Below are positions 45,087-54,083 of a stretch of 64,000 nt of DNA, piece by piece. Source of the stretch: DALYJJ01 sp031969915 (GTDB lineage Bacteria; Acidobacteriota; Terriglobia; Bryobacterales; Bryobacteraceae); contig DALYJJ010000008.1 of assembly GCA_031969915.1 (NCBI GenBank), forward strand, positions 1-64,000, given 5' to 3'. The notes under the pieces were generated by a model, which made no database searches, was not told the DNA's origin, and saw only the letters and a program-made list of their open reading frames with translations. Positions within the stretch are counted from its first letter, which is position 1, and every line of letters starts with the position of its first letter. A program made the translations under genes and the position numbers.

Positions 45087-45770
45087 ATGTACAAGAGTCT
45101 GAAGATCACGGTGATCATCCCCTGCCTGAACGAAGAGCAGGGCATCGAGAAGGTACTCACGCGGATGCCGGAGTTCGTCGATGAGGTGATCGTCGTCGAC
45201 AACGGCTCAACGGACCGAACGGCGCAGGTGGCCGAGTCGTTCGGCGCTTACGTGGTGAAGGAGCATGTGCGCGGATACGGGCGGGCGTACAAGCGGGGCT
45301 TCGCCCACGCCCAAGGAGACGTGATCGTCACGCTCGACGGAGACCATAGTTACCCGCCCGACGCGATCTCCTATCTACTGGAGGCATTCCTCCATCTACG
45401 GGTGGATTTTCTGAACGCGTCGCGATTTCCGGTGCGGGACCCGGAGGCGATGAGCCTGAAACATAAGTTCGGCAATTTGGTTTTGTCGCTTGCGATGTCG
45501 CTGCTCTATTTCCGGTGGGTGCGGGATTCACAGTCCGGCATGTGGGTGTTCCGCCGTTCGATCCTCAACCATATGATGCTCGAGTCGGACGGCATGGCTT
45601 TCTCGGAGGAGATCAAGATCGAAGCCCTGAAGCACCCGAGGATCAGCTTCGCGGAGATCTCCATTCTGTACACCTCGCGCCTGGGAGAAATTAAGCTGAA
45701 CCCGTGGCGGGACGGCTTTCACAACCTTCTCTTCCTCATTCGGAAACGTTTTGCAAAGGGGAAGCCGTGA
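45087..45770 (+). CDS. GT2 glycosyltransferase (dolichol-phosphate mannosyltransferase-like)
   Basis: 227 residues from the ATG at 45087. The sequence begins ITVIIPCLNEEQGIEKVL with the nucleotide-binding VVDNGSTDRTAQ, DXD-type VTLDGDHSYPPDA, and QSGMWVFRR near the acceptor side, as in polyprenol-phosphate sugar synthases (DPM1/ArnC/GtrB types). It lacks the C-terminal membrane pair of GtrB, so it is probably soluble or peripheral. Likely provides a lipid-linked sugar donor or builds the glycan. Divergent from the secreted-protein gene. Confidence 0.88.
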   Translation: MYKSLKITVIIPCLNEEQGIEKVLTRMPEFVDEVIVVDNGSTDRTAQVAESFGAYVVKEHVRGYGRAYKRGFAHAQGDVIVTLDGDHSYPPDAISYLLEAFLHLRVDFLNASRFPVRDPEAMSLKHKFGNLVLSLAMSLLYFRWVRDSQSGMWVFRRSILNHMMLESDGMAFSEEIKIEALKHPRISFAEISILYTSRLGEIKLNPWRDGFHNLLFLIRKRFAKGKP

Positions 45771-45828
45771 TGATATGCTCATTTTACCCGCCCCCGCGTC
45801 ATCTCTGGCGCGACCGCAGCTAGCTCCC

Positions 45829-46833
45829 ATGGCCACGGTCACCGTCGTGGTTCCCCACTGGAATCGCCGCGAACTTCTTGAACCGTTGTTGAAACGTTTG
45901 CGGCTTCAGACTTATCCAATTGGGGAAATTGTCGTGGTCGACAACGGATCGAGCGACGGTTCCGCGGAGCACGCGGAAGCGCTGGGCGCTCGCGTGATCA
46001 GGCTGGACCGGAACTACGGATTCAGCCGCGCTGTCAACCGCGGCGTCGCAGAAGCGGCGACTGAGCTTGTCGTCATCATAAATAATGACGTCGCGCCGGC
46101 GGAGGATTGGCTGGAGCGTTTGGTCCGCGCGTTGGCCCGCGGCGGGAACGACGCCTGGTTCGCCGGCGGCCGGCTGATGCAGGCGGGTAGGGAAGAGTAT
46201 CTGGACGGCTCGTTCGACTTGCTGTGCCGGGGAGGCACGGCCTGGCGGGCCGGGAAGGGTCGCCGGTACGGTTCGGTATGGGAGGAACCCCGGAGGGCCT
46301 GGAGCGTACCGATGACGGCCGCGCTGTTTCGCACGGAATTGTTCCGGCGCGTAGGTGGCCTGGAGGAGAGTTTTGAGTCGTACCTGGAAGACGTCGAATT
46401 CGGTCTCCGCTGCGCAGTGCACGGCTACCGCGGGCTGTATGTCCCCGAGGCCGCCGCGGTTCATGCGGGCAGCGCGACGCTGGGACCGTGGCACGCGGAG
46501 ACCACGCGCCGGATCGCGCGGAACCAGGTGTGGCTTATCGCGAGGCATCAGCCCGAATTTTGGCTCGGCCGGTACCGCCGTCAGGTGTGGACGGCGCAGT
46601 TGCTTTGGGGACTCGTGGCGTTGCGCCACGGCGCGTTTCTCGCCTGGCTCCGCGGGAAGTGGGAGGGCATTCGCGGCTTTCGCGCGGTGCGCGACGGGTC
46701 CGGCGGCGATGGAGCCGCGTTGGACGCCATCCTGGAGGATCAGGAACAGTTGATTCTCGAACTCCAGCGCGAGACCGGCTTTGACGCCTACTGGCGTTGG
46801 TACTTCCGCCTGGCGGGACGGAGGCGCGGATGA
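45829..46833 (+). CDS. GT2 glycosyltransferase (rhamnosyltransferase-like)
   Basis: 334 residues from the ATG at 45829 (earlier in-frame starts at 45751 and 45775 give a non-conserved leader; SD weak in all cases). GT-A core: TVTVVVPHWNRRELLE, VVDNGSSDGSAEHAE, NYGFSRAVNRG, IINNDVAPAEDW, and the acceptor helix SYLEDVEFGLRCAVHGYRG. The C-terminal part (RGKWEGIRGFRAVRDG) is basic and may touch the membrane. It overlaps the next glycosyltransferase in ATGA. Confidence 0.88.
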   Translation: MATVTVVVPHWNRRELLEPLLKRLRLQTYPIGEIVVVDNGSSDGSAEHAEALGARVIRLDRNYGFSRAVNRGVAEAATELVVIINNDVAPAEDWLERLVRALARGGNDAWFAGGRLMQAGREEYLDGSFDLLCRGGTAWRAGKGRRYGSVWEEPRRAWSVPMTAALFRTELFRRVGGLEESFESYLEDVEFGLRCAVHGYRGLYVPEAAAVHAGSATLGPWHAETTRRIARNQVWLIARHQPEFWLGRYRRQVWTAQLLWGLVALRHGAFLAWLRGKWEGIRGFRAVRDGSGGDGAALDAILEDQEQLILELQRETGFDAYWRWYFRLAGRRRG

Positions 46834-47819
46834 CGGCGGTCTCGATCGTGATCGTGTCGTACAACTCGGCCGAGGTGCTGGGCACCTGCATTGCCTCCTG
46901 CCGGCGCGTGAACCCCGCTGAGATCTTCGTGGTGGACAATGCGTCCGCCGACAACTCGGTTTCCGTCGCGCAACGGGCCGGCGCGCAGGTGATCGTGAAT
47001 ACCACGAACAAAGGCTTCGCTGCCGCGGCGAACCAAGGCATCGGCGCCAGCTCGTCCCCGGCGGTTCTGCTGCTGAATCCGGACACCGAACTGCCCTCTT
47101 CGATCGAACCGCTGGCAGCCGCTTTGGAGGACGGAGAAGTGGGCGCCGCGGCGCCTGTGCTGGTCGACGACAGCGGCCGGGCGCAGCTCGGGTTTTCCAT
47201 ACGCCGCCTGCCGGAAGCGAAGGCGCTGATCTTTGAAGTCCTCGGGATCAACAGGCTGCTACCGGGGAACCCGGTGAACGCACGCTACCGCTGCCTGGAC
47301 CTGGACCTGACGGAAGACCAGGACGTGGAGCAACCGGCTGGAGCGTGCCTCCTGATCCGCAAGACGGCCTGGGGCCTGGTGGGCGGGTTCGACGAGGAGT
47401 TCCACCCGGTGTGGTTTGAAGATGTTGATTTCTGCCGCAGGTTGAGGCGGGCCGGCTTCCGAATCCGGCTGGCGGCGGGCGTGGCGGTGCGGCATCGGGG
47501 CGGCCATTCGGTGTCAAATCTCACTCCCGGCCGTCGCCAGGCATGTTGGTATGCTAGCCTTCTAAAGTACGCCGCGAAAGCTTATCCGGGCCACGCGGTG
47601 CGGGGAATTGCCGGCGCCTTGCTAGCCGGGTTGCTGCCAAGGACCATTACGGGGATTGTCAAGAATCGGAGTTTGGCACACGGATCAAACTTTGTTGTGA
47701 TCTTACGGCTTGCGGGTCAGTCGCTCATCGAAGGGCGGCGCGGCGCGGTGGACGGTACCGGCCACACTGGGAAAGGGACCCCCCAGTACATCAAATCCAG
47801 TTCAGGTACAGGATCTTAA
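46830..47819 (+). CDS. GT2 glycosyltransferase (rhamnosyltransferase-like)
   Basis: 329 residues from the ATG at 46830, which overlaps the preceding stop (ATGA) and has GGAGGCGC upstream. Motifs: VSIVIVSYNSAEVLGTC, VVDNASADNSVSVAQ, NKGFAAAANQG, LNPDTELPSSIEPL, FDEEFHPVWFEDVDFCRRL. A short hydrophobic segment near residue 275 (GIAGALLAGLLPRTITGI) may associate with the membrane. Part of the glycan assembly operon; the linkage cannot be read. Confidence 0.9.
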   Translation: MTAVSIVIVSYNSAEVLGTCIASCRRVNPAEIFVVDNASADNSVSVAQRAGAQVIVNTTNKGFAAAANQGIGASSSPAVLLLNPDTELPSSIEPLAAALEDGEVGAAAPVLVDDSGRAQLGFSIRRLPEAKALIFEVLGINRLLPGNPVNARYRCLDLDLTEDQDVEQPAGACLLIRKTAWGLVGGFDEEFHPVWFEDVDFCRRLRRAGFRIRLAAGVAVRHRGGHSVSNLTPGRRQACWYASLLKYAAKAYPGHAVRGIAGALLAGLLPRTITGIVKNRSLAHGSNFVVILRLAGQSLIEGRRGAVDGTGHTGKGTPQYIKSSSGTGS

Positions 47820-47828
47820 CCTCGTCGC

Positions 47829-48878
47829 ATGGCGAAACGCGATTTGATTTCGGTAACCATAGTCACTTACAACAGCGGCCGCTTCATCAAGCGCTGTCTG
47901 GAATCGGTGCTCGATCAAAAAGGCCCGGCGATTGAGGTGGTGGTGGTGGACAACGCTTCCACCGACGGCACCAACGACATCCTCGACCAATTCGAAGACC
48001 GGGTACGCGTCTTCCGGAACGAAGAGAACATGGGGTTCGCAGCGGCGCAGAACCAGGCCATCGGGCTTTCCAGCGGCGATTGGGTTCTGACCCTGAATCC
48101 GGACGTGGTGTTGATGCCGAACTTCCTCGGGGCGCTCCTCGAAGCCGGCAACAGCAACCCTCGCATCGGCAGCGTGTGCGGAAAACTGCTGACCATCACA
48201 CCGGACTATTCGATTCCCGAGAAGCCGATTGTGGATTCCACGGGCATCTACTTCACGCCCATGCTCCGGCACCTGGACCGCGGAAGCCAGGAAGTGGATA
48301 ATGGCCACTACCTGCGGCCGGAGTACGTTTTCGGAGCGACGGCGGCGGCGGCGCTGTACCGGCGGGAAATGATTGAGGATGTCTCCGTGGACGGGGAGTT
48401 CTTCGACACCGACTTCTTCGTCTACCGCGAGGATGCCGACGTGGCCTGGCGCGCGCAGTTGTTCGGGTGGCGCTGCCTCTATACTCCGTTCGCGCGCGGC
48501 TATCATGTGCGGAAAGTCCTGCCGGGGAACCGCCGGGCCTTGCCGGCCGTGATCAACATGCATTCGGTGAAGAACCGCTTCCTGATGCGGTTGAAGAACA
48601 TGACGCCCTTGCTGTACAAGCGCATGTGGGTGTCGATCACGATGCGCGACCTGGTGGTGGTGGGCTGCTGCCTGTTGCGCGAGCAGAGTTCGCTGAAGGC
48701 ATTCTGGTACCTGGCCACGAACTGGAAGCGCGTACTGAAGAAGCGGAAGCAGATCATGAGCCGGATGCGCGTCGACGATCAGTACATGGCAAGCTGGTTC
48801 CACTATGAGCCGGTGAGCCGGCCCGCTCCGAAGGCTGCTCCGCGCGCCGTCGCGCGCACGCGCACCGCCAAGAGCTGA
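47829..48878 (+). CDS. GT2 glycosyltransferase with basic C-terminal extension
   Basis: 349 residues. GT-A core VTIVTYNSGRFIKRCLES, VVDNASTDGTNDILDQ, ENMGFAAAQNQAIG, LNPDVVLMPNFLGALLE, YREDADVAWRAQLFGW. Beyond the usual length it carries a long basic, partly helical C-terminus (WKRVLKKRKQIMSRMRV, ending in an Arg/Ala tail) that could bind membrane or nucleic acid. Operon with the preceding glycosyltransferase (9-base gap) and the following GT4 gene. Confidence 0.88.
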   Translation: MAKRDLISVTIVTYNSGRFIKRCLESVLDQKGPAIEVVVVDNASTDGTNDILDQFEDRVRVFRNEENMGFAAAQNQAIGLSSGDWVLTLNPDVVLMPNFLGALLEAGNSNPRIGSVCGKLLTITPDYSIPEKPIVDSTGIYFTPMLRHLDRGSQEVDNGHYLRPEYVFGATAAAALYRREMIEDVSVDGEFFDTDFFVYREDADVAWRAQLFGWRCLYTPFARGYHVRKVLPGNRRALPAVINMHSVKNRFLMRLKNMTPLLYKRMWVSITMRDLVVVGCCLLREQSSLKAFWYLATNWKRVLKKRKQIMSRMRVDDQYMASWFHYEPVSRPAPKAAPRAVARTRTAKS

Positions 48879-48881
48879 CCT

Positions 48882-49982
48882 TTGCCGTTGCGGATCGCGC
48901 TGCTCGGCACCCGCGGCATTCCCGCCCGCTACGGTGGATTCGAAACCTTCGCCGAGGAGTTGTCGACGCGGCTCGCCGCCCGCGGCCACACGGTCACTGT
49001 GTACTGCCGGCAGCGCCCCGACGAGCCCACCTTCCGCGGCGTCCGGCTCGTCTACCTGCCCACCATCCGCCACAAGTACTTCGACACCATCGCGCACACG
49101 GCACTTTCGACACTGCACCTGCTGGCGCATCGACACGATGCCGTCCTCTACTGCAACGCGGCGAACGCCGTCTTCACCGCGCTTCCGCGCGCCTTGGGGA
49201 TGCCGGTTGCGCTGAACGTTGACGGCCTGGAACGCAAGCGCAAGAAGTGGAACTGGGCGGCGCGGCAGTGGTATCTGCTCTCCGAGCGCCTCTCCACGGT
49301 CTGTCCGAACGAGATCGTGAGCGACGCAGCGGCGATCCGTGAATACTACCTGGAGCGGTACCGCACCCCGAGCACCTTCATTCCATACGGCGCCGAGACG
49401 GCCCGGGAAGAGACCAGGGAGGCATTGGACCGGCTGGGCCTGGAGCCCGGCCGCTACTTCCTCTACGTGAGCCGCCTGGAGCCGGAGAACAACGCGCTGC
49501 TGGTGCGCGAAGCGTTCGAACGGCTCAACACCGATATGAAGCTGGCGATCATTGGCGACGCGCCGTACGCCGAAGAATACATCNNNNNNNNNNNNNNNNN
49601 NNNNNNGAGCGACGCCCGAATCGTCATGCCGGGCGGCGTCTACGGGCAAGGCTATCGCGAACTGCAATCCCACTGCTTCGCGTACATCCACGCCACCGAG
49701 GTCGGAGGCACTCACCCGGCGTTGATCGAAGCGATGGGTCGCGGCGCTCTCACGCTGTTCCTCAAGACCCGGGAGAACCTGGAAGTAGCGGGCGGGGCGG
49801 CCCTGCCGTTTGAGCACGAGACGCTGACCCAAACCCTGGAGTCCGTGCTGGCCATGCCCGCTGAGGCGCGCACGCTGTGGCGGTTGCGCGCGGCGGCCCG
49901 CGTCGAGGAGCGCTATAGCTGGGACCGCGTCACCGACCAGTACGAGCAGTTGCTGATTTCCTTACGAAGCGGAGCACAATAA
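48882..49982 (+). CDS. GT4 glycosyltransferase (DUF1972 type), with an internal N-run
   Basis: About 366 residues from a TTG at 48882, 3 bases after the previous stop. N-terminal DUF1972 signature LGTRGIPARYGGFETFAEEL, then NAANAVFTALPRALGMP and NVDGLERKRKKWNW, and a GT4 C-domain (FLYVSRLEPENNALLV; EVGGTHPALIEAMGRGA). 23 unknown bases at 49584-49606 replace about eight residues, and the frame is unchanged across them if the length is right. Family members transfer rhamnose or related sugars in surface polysaccharides. Last glycosyltransferase of the operon. Confidence 0.88.
   Translation: MPLRIALLGTRGIPARYGGFETFAEELSTRLAARGHTVTVYCRQRPDEPTFRGVRLVYLPTIRHKYFDTIAHTALSTLHLLAHRHDAVLYCNAANAVFTALPRALGMPVALNVDGLERKRKKWNWAARQWYLLSERLSTVCPNEIVSDAAAIREYYLERYRTPSTFIPYGAETAREETREALDRLGLEPGRYFLYVSRLEPENNALLVREAFERLNTDMKLAIIGDAPYAEEYIXXXXXXXXSDARIVMPGGVYGQGYRELQSHCFAYIHATEVGGTHPALIEAMGRGALTLFLKTRENLEVAGGAALPFEHETLTQTLESVLAMPAEARTLWRLRAAARVEERYSWDRVTDQYEQLLISLRSGAQ
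49584..49606. other. Assembly gap of 23 N inside the GT4 gene
   Basis: A run of 23 N replaces the link between PYAEEYI and SDARIVMPGGVYG, a loop normally of similar length. Frame is kept on both sides, so the gap size is probably close to right. Confidence 0.95.
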
Positions 49983-49986
49983 GGCC

Positions 49987-51135
49987 ATGCCCCCCGTGTA
50001 CCCGTTCCGCTCCTGGGTGGAGGTGTCGCGCTCGCAGATCGCTTCGAATTTCCGGGCTGTCCGCGCGGTGGTCGGTGAGCGCGTAGAGGTGATGCCGGTA
50101 GTGAAAGCGGACGCCTATCGTCACGGAGCGAACGAGGTTTCGCGGGTGCTGACGGGCGAGGGCGCGCGCTGGCTGGCCGTGAGCAACGCGGAAGAAGGCG
50201 TTCTGCTGCGCCAGTACGGCATCACCGCGCGGATTCTGGTGATGGCCGACTTCCTGCCGGGGTCGCGCCCGGCGATGCTCGAATACGGCCTGACGCCGGT
50301 GATCCATTCGCTGCGCGACCTCCGCGAACTGAACCGCCTGGCGGCGCTCACCCGGCGAACGCTGCCGTTTCACCTGAAAATCGATACCGGCATGGGCCGG
50401 CTGGGAACCCGCGCTCCGGCCGGGGAGATCGCCAAGGCGCTGCACCGGGCCAAGCGGCTGGAGTTCGAAGGGCTGATGACGCACTTCGCCTCCTCCGCGG
50501 ATTACGCGAACCCGCAAACCGGCGAACAGATCCTGTGCTTCGAAGCGGCGCTCCGTACGCTGCGCGCGGCCGGTTTCAACCCCCGGTACCTGCATCTGTC
50601 AAGCACCAACCCAGTCGCCTACAATCGCGCGGAGTGCTGGGCCGACGGCGTGAGCACGTGCATGGTGCGCCCGGGGCACGCGATTTACGGCTACGTCAGC
50701 CCAGCTCGCGGCGGCGCCCCGAAACGGGCGCTGGACGTGAAACCGGCACTGGAGTGGCGCGCGGCGGTGATTGCGGTAAAGAACCTTCCCGCCGGCGCGC
50801 GCGTGGGGTACGGCGGCATCCACGTCACCGCGAAGGCGACGCGCATCGCGGTGGTGGCGGCCGGTTACGCGGATGGTGTTCCGCACCGGTTGTCGAACAA
50901 AGGTCGGGTGATCGCCGGCGGCCGGTTCGCCCCGGTCCTCGGCGCCGTGAGCATGGACCTGACCACCATCGACGTGTCAGACATACCGGAGTTGCGGGTG
51001 GGGGACCAGGTAACGATCATCGGCTCCGAAGGCGAGTGCAGCCAGGACGCTCAGCAACTGGCGCGAGCCGCGGGGACCATTTCCTACAGCGTGTTGTGCG
51101 GCATCAGCGCGCGCGTGAAGCGCGTTTACGTTTGA
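49987..51135 (+). CDS. alr: Alanine racemase
   Basis: 382 residues. PLP-anchoring Lys40 in VVKADAYRHGA; the usual Asn is Asp here, and Gly after Tyr is Arg, mild departures from VKANAYGHG. Barrel motifs IDTGMGRLGTR and HFASSADY. The second-subunit Tyr is in RVGYGGIHVT, and the C-terminal beta domain has GAVSMDLTTIDVSD. Makes D-alanine for peptidoglycan. It starts 4 bases after the GT4 stop, so it shares the polysaccharide transcript, an unusual partner. Confidence 0.93.
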   Translation: MPPVYPFRSWVEVSRSQIASNFRAVRAVVGERVEVMPVVKADAYRHGANEVSRVLTGEGARWLAVSNAEEGVLLRQYGITARILVMADFLPGSRPAMLEYGLTPVIHSLRDLRELNRLAALTRRTLPFHLKIDTGMGRLGTRAPAGEIAKALHRAKRLEFEGLMTHFASSADYANPQTGEQILCFEAALRTLRAAGFNPRYLHLSSTNPVAYNRAECWADGVSTCMVRPGHAIYGYVSPARGGAPKRALDVKPALEWRAAVIAVKNLPAGARVGYGGIHVTAKATRIAVVAAGYADGVPHRLSNKGRVIAGGRFAPVLGAVSMDLTTIDVSDIPELRVGDQVTIIGSEGECSQDAQQLARAAGTISYSVLCGISARVKRVYV

Positions 51136-51140
51136 CCCTT

Positions 51141-52772
51141 TCACCAGCCGGCCAGGCCGAGGGAGAGAGCCATCTCGGCGGCAAACACCGCGCTGGTGCG
51201 AACGCGGCGCCACTTCGAACGTTCCGGTTCACAAAGCAAAGTCAACGCCACACGGGGCGCGGCGTCGTCCCCCACACGCTCCACCGCAACGGCGAGCGGC
51301 TGAGGTTCCGGTGTTTCTCCGCGCAGGCGGCCCATCAGGCGGCCTTGCGCCTGGTTCACACCGTAGAGCGCCGCCATGCCCTGCCAGCCCGCCTGTGGCA
51401 TGAGCGTGAAGCCCGACGACCATCCGTGACCCACCAGGTACGGCCGGTCAATGCGAGCGAACGGTTGCCACTCGCGGTTCTTCGCGGCGGGCAGGAGCCG
51501 CGAAAACGGATTCGCGAACGCCATCAGGCTGACAGCCGCGTTGAATGTGCTGAGCACGGGAAGCCGCGTCACGAGAGACCCGCTAAGCGGGCCGCCCAGG
51601 CGCATCGTTCCGGCCGGGCCGGAGAGCGACCACCGGCCGCGAGGCCCATCCTTGACGTGGATCGCGATGTCGACCGTGCGCGCATCCTCGTCCCGGACCA
51701 CGCGGACGTCGTTCTCACCGGTCTCCCGCAGAAGTCCGAGGCGGTTCAACCGCACCACGCTCCGGCCGAGCCGGGATGGATCGAACGGGGCGCCCTCGTC
51801 AAGCACCAGGGCGCGGCGGAGCGTCAGGTCGCCGAACACATGGTTCCCGTGGAACTGAATACGGCGGACGCGATACGGTTCGCTCGCGTGCGTCTCGCGC
51901 TCAATTCGCAAGCCGCCTTTCGGCGCCCCGCGAACCAGCAGGCGGGCGGTGAAATCGAGGCGTCCTTCCGCCTCTGACTGGCGGCGTTCGGCCAGCAGGC
52001 AACGGCACTCCTCACGCCACCAGTCCTCGCGCACGTCGTACTTCCGGCCCGCTTCGACGGAGAAGGTGAGCTGCACGCGGTCTCCTTGGAAGCCCACGCC
52101 GGCAAGGCCGGCGCGCGCGTCGAAGTACCCGTTGCGCGCGTAGAGCGAGCGAAGGCGGTGGAGGTCGGCGTCGACCGCGTCTTCGACGTAGGGCCGGTCC
52201 TTGCGAGTCAGACGCAGAGCGCGGCGCAAAGCGGATTCGGGGACGCCGGCGTCACCCGCGAAATCCGCCCCGGAGATCCGGTACCGGCCGCCCGCATCGA
52301 CGTCGATGTGCAAGTCGACGCGGCGGAGGCCGGCAGGAGCGAGTTCGGTGGACACACGGCCAAACGCGAAGCCTTCGTCGCGGAGCTGTTTTTGCAGGGT
52401 CTGGGCGATGGTGTGAGCGCGCCGGCGGTCCATCTCCGCGCCTTCGGCCATGCGCAGTTTGCGATCGGGACTCCGCTCCGTGAAGGTGACCCTGCCAAGG
52501 AAGGTCTTGGGCTTGGCGTCCAGGTGAAAGACGACCGCCACACCGTCTCCGGCGGGAAGGCGTTCCACGCGGACATCCTCGTACGAGCCGGTTTCCCAGA
52601 GCTGGCGCACGTCGCGCGTCAGGGTGTCTTCGTCCAGTGGGCTCCCTGCCCGAGTGAAGAGCGCAAGGCCCGGAGCGGGGCCTTCCACGTGAACCGACTT
52701 CACATGGGAGGCTCCCGCCGGCCACACGGCGGGCGCGGCGAAAACGAAGTAAATCGGTAACAGACTCTTCAT
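51141..52772 (-). CDS. Exported POTRA-repeat protein (BamA/TamA-like) with short C-terminal domain
   Basis: 543 residues with a signal peptide (MKSLLPIYFVFAAPAVWPAG). Four POTRA-like units: ~20-95 (VKSVHVEGPAPGL, YEDVRVERLPAGDGVAVVF), ~96-165, ~166-250 (LRSLYARNGYFDARAGL) and ~285-370 (VRRIQFHGNHVFGDLTLRRA, ending VDIAIHVKDGPRGRW). In BamA/TamA/FhaC a 16-strand barrel of about 350-400 residues follows, but only about 170 remain here. They still end in an aromatic residue (LGLAGW), as outer-membrane proteins do. Could be a reduced insertase or a periplasmic POTRA scaffold. Convergent with alr (5-base gap). Confidence 0.8.
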   Translation of the reverse strand: MKSLLPIYFVFAAPAVWPAGASHVKSVHVEGPAPGLALFTRAGSPLDEDTLTRDVRQLWETGSYEDVRVERLPAGDGVAVVFHLDAKPKTFLGRVTFTERSPDRKLRMAEGAEMDRRRAHTIAQTLQKQLRDEGFAFGRVSTELAPAGLRRVDLHIDVDAGGRYRISGADFAGDAGVPESALRRALRLTRKDRPYVEDAVDADLHRLRSLYARNGYFDARAGLAGVGFQGDRVQLTFSVEAGRKYDVREDWWREECRCLLAERRQSEAEGRLDFTARLLVRGAPKGGLRIERETHASEPYRVRRIQFHGNHVFGDLTLRRALVLDEGAPFDPSRLGRSVVRLNRLGLLRETGENDVRVVRDEDARTVDIAIHVKDGPRGRWSLSGPAGTMRLGGPLSGSLVTRLPVLSTFNAAVSLMAFANPFSRLLPAAKNREWQPFARIDRPYLVGHGWSSGFTLMPQAGWQGMAALYGVNQAQGRLMGRLRGETPEPQPLAVAVERVGDDAAPRVALTLLCEPERSKWRRVRTSAVFAAEMALSLGLAGW

Positions 52773-52901
52773 AGCGGGGCTCTAGAGGAAGGAAGAGCAC
52801 GTAGCGCGCCACATCTGGCGTGGTGTCGCGTGGTGTCAGGCCCCCTTCCCTTCGGCCGCGCGCCGTGATACCGTACCCGAACCACCCACTGGGAGGGTTG
52901 G

Positions 52902-53327
52902 ATGATCAGACTCCGGAACATTCTCCAAGACCGAGAACTCTTCTACGTCGAGCCCCGGCAAACGGTACTCGATGTCGCGCAAACCATGGCTCGCCGGAAG
53001 GTGGGAGCCATCCTCGTCGTGGAGGGGGAGCGGCTGAGCGGCATCTTCAGCGAGCGCGATCTGATGACTCGCGGGGTAGTGGCGGGGCGCGATCCCGCAA
53101 CCACGCCGGTGAACGACGTGATGTCCACCAACCTGGCCACCATCGAAGCATCCGCCACCACGGCGGAAGCGATGGAGCGCATGCAGGATCACAAGTGCCG
53201 GCACTTGCCGGTGCTGGATAACGGGCGCGTGAAGGGGATGATTTCGATGCGCGATCTAATGGATGTGGAGCTGGAGAGCAAGGCGACGGAGATCCAGCAG
53301 ATGCGCGCGTACATTGCGAGCGCGTAG
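52902..53327 (+). CDS. CBS-domain pair protein
   Basis: 141 residues with GGGAGG a few bases before the ATG. Two CBS motifs, about residues 8-62 (VLDVAQTMARRKVGAILVV) and 74-125 (TTAEAMERMQDHKCRHLPVL), with little else, i.e. a stand-alone Bateman module. Such pairs bind adenine nucleotides and regulate a partner that is not encoded here. Short helical tail at the C-terminus. The next gene follows after 45 bases. Confidence 0.88.
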   Translation: MIRLRNILQDRELFYVEPRQTVLDVAQTMARRKVGAILVVEGERLSGIFSERDLMTRGVVAGRDPATTPVNDVMSTNLATIEASATTAEAMERMQDHKCRHLPVLDNGRVKGMISMRDLMDVELESKATEIQQMRAYIASA

Positions 53328-53372
53328 CGCAAACGCACCCGGCGGCGGGCCCGGCGCATCCAACCGGATGCC

Positions 53373-54062
53373 ATGATTGCCAGGCTCATCGAATACCGGA
53401 ACCTGAATCCGGACGTTCGCCATTTTCTATTTGAAGCTCCCGAAGTCGCGCGACTCGACTTCATACCGGGGCAGTTCGTCTCCCTCACGGAGGAGTTCGA
53501 CGGAAAGAGGATCACGCGCGCCTACTCGCTCTCGTCGGCGCCGGACGGAAACCGGTTCGAGCTTTGTCTCAACGAAGTAAAGGACGGACGCTTTTCGCCG
53601 CACCTGTTTCGCATGCAGCCGGGAGACACGGTGGCCATGCGGGGGCCGCTCGGCCAGTTTGTGCTGCGCGAACCGCTGCGGGATTCGATCTTCGTCGCGA
53701 CGGGGACCGGGATTGCGCCGTTCCGGTCGATGCTGCACGATCCACGGCTGGTGTCCTCAGGGCGCGCGGCGCACCTCATCTTCGGCGCGCGATATGAACA
53801 CGGGCTGCTCTACGGCGAAGAGTTTCAGGCGTTGTCCGCCTCCCGGCCGGGTTTCACGTTCACGCCGACGATCACCCGGCCCGGGCCGGAATGGAAAGGG
53901 CGTGTGGGGCGCGTGCAGCCCTTGCTTCGGGAGGCGTTAGGCGAGCGGCGCGACCTGGACGTCTACGTGTGCGGTCTGAAAGAAATGGTTGACGACGTGC
54001 GTGCGATCCTGAAAGATCTCGGCTTCGACCGCAAACAGATCGTCTACGAAAAGTACGATTGA
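53373..54062 (+). CDS. Ferredoxin/flavodoxin-NADP+ reductase-like flavoprotein
   Basis: 229 residues. FAD-binding RAYSLSS at 49-55, NAD(P) motif GTGIAPFRS at ~111-119, and the C-terminal VYVCGLKEMVDDVRAI followed by YEKYD, as in Fpr-type and phenol-hydroxylase-like reductases. There is no [2Fe-2S] domain, so it needs an external electron partner. Cytoplasmic. Gene stands between the CBS protein and an MgtC-family gene, all plus strand, but the gaps are not tight enough to prove one operon. Confidence 0.9.
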   Translation: MIARLIEYRNLNPDVRHFLFEAPEVARLDFIPGQFVSLTEEFDGKRITRAYSLSSAPDGNRFELCLNEVKDGRFSPHLFRMQPGDTVAMRGPLGQFVLREPLRDSIFVATGTGIAPFRSMLHDPRLVSSGRAAHLIFGARYEHGLLYGEEFQALSASRPGFTFTPTITRPGPEWKGRVGRVQPLLREALGERRDLDVYVCGLKEMVDDVRAILKDLGFDRKQIVYEKYD

Positions 54063-54083
54063 CGGGCGTATGCTGGTTCCGTC

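Noticed and set aside
47802..49832. 676-codon minus-strand frame across two glycosyltransferases
   Set aside because: Antisense, spans the N-run, no recognisable motif.
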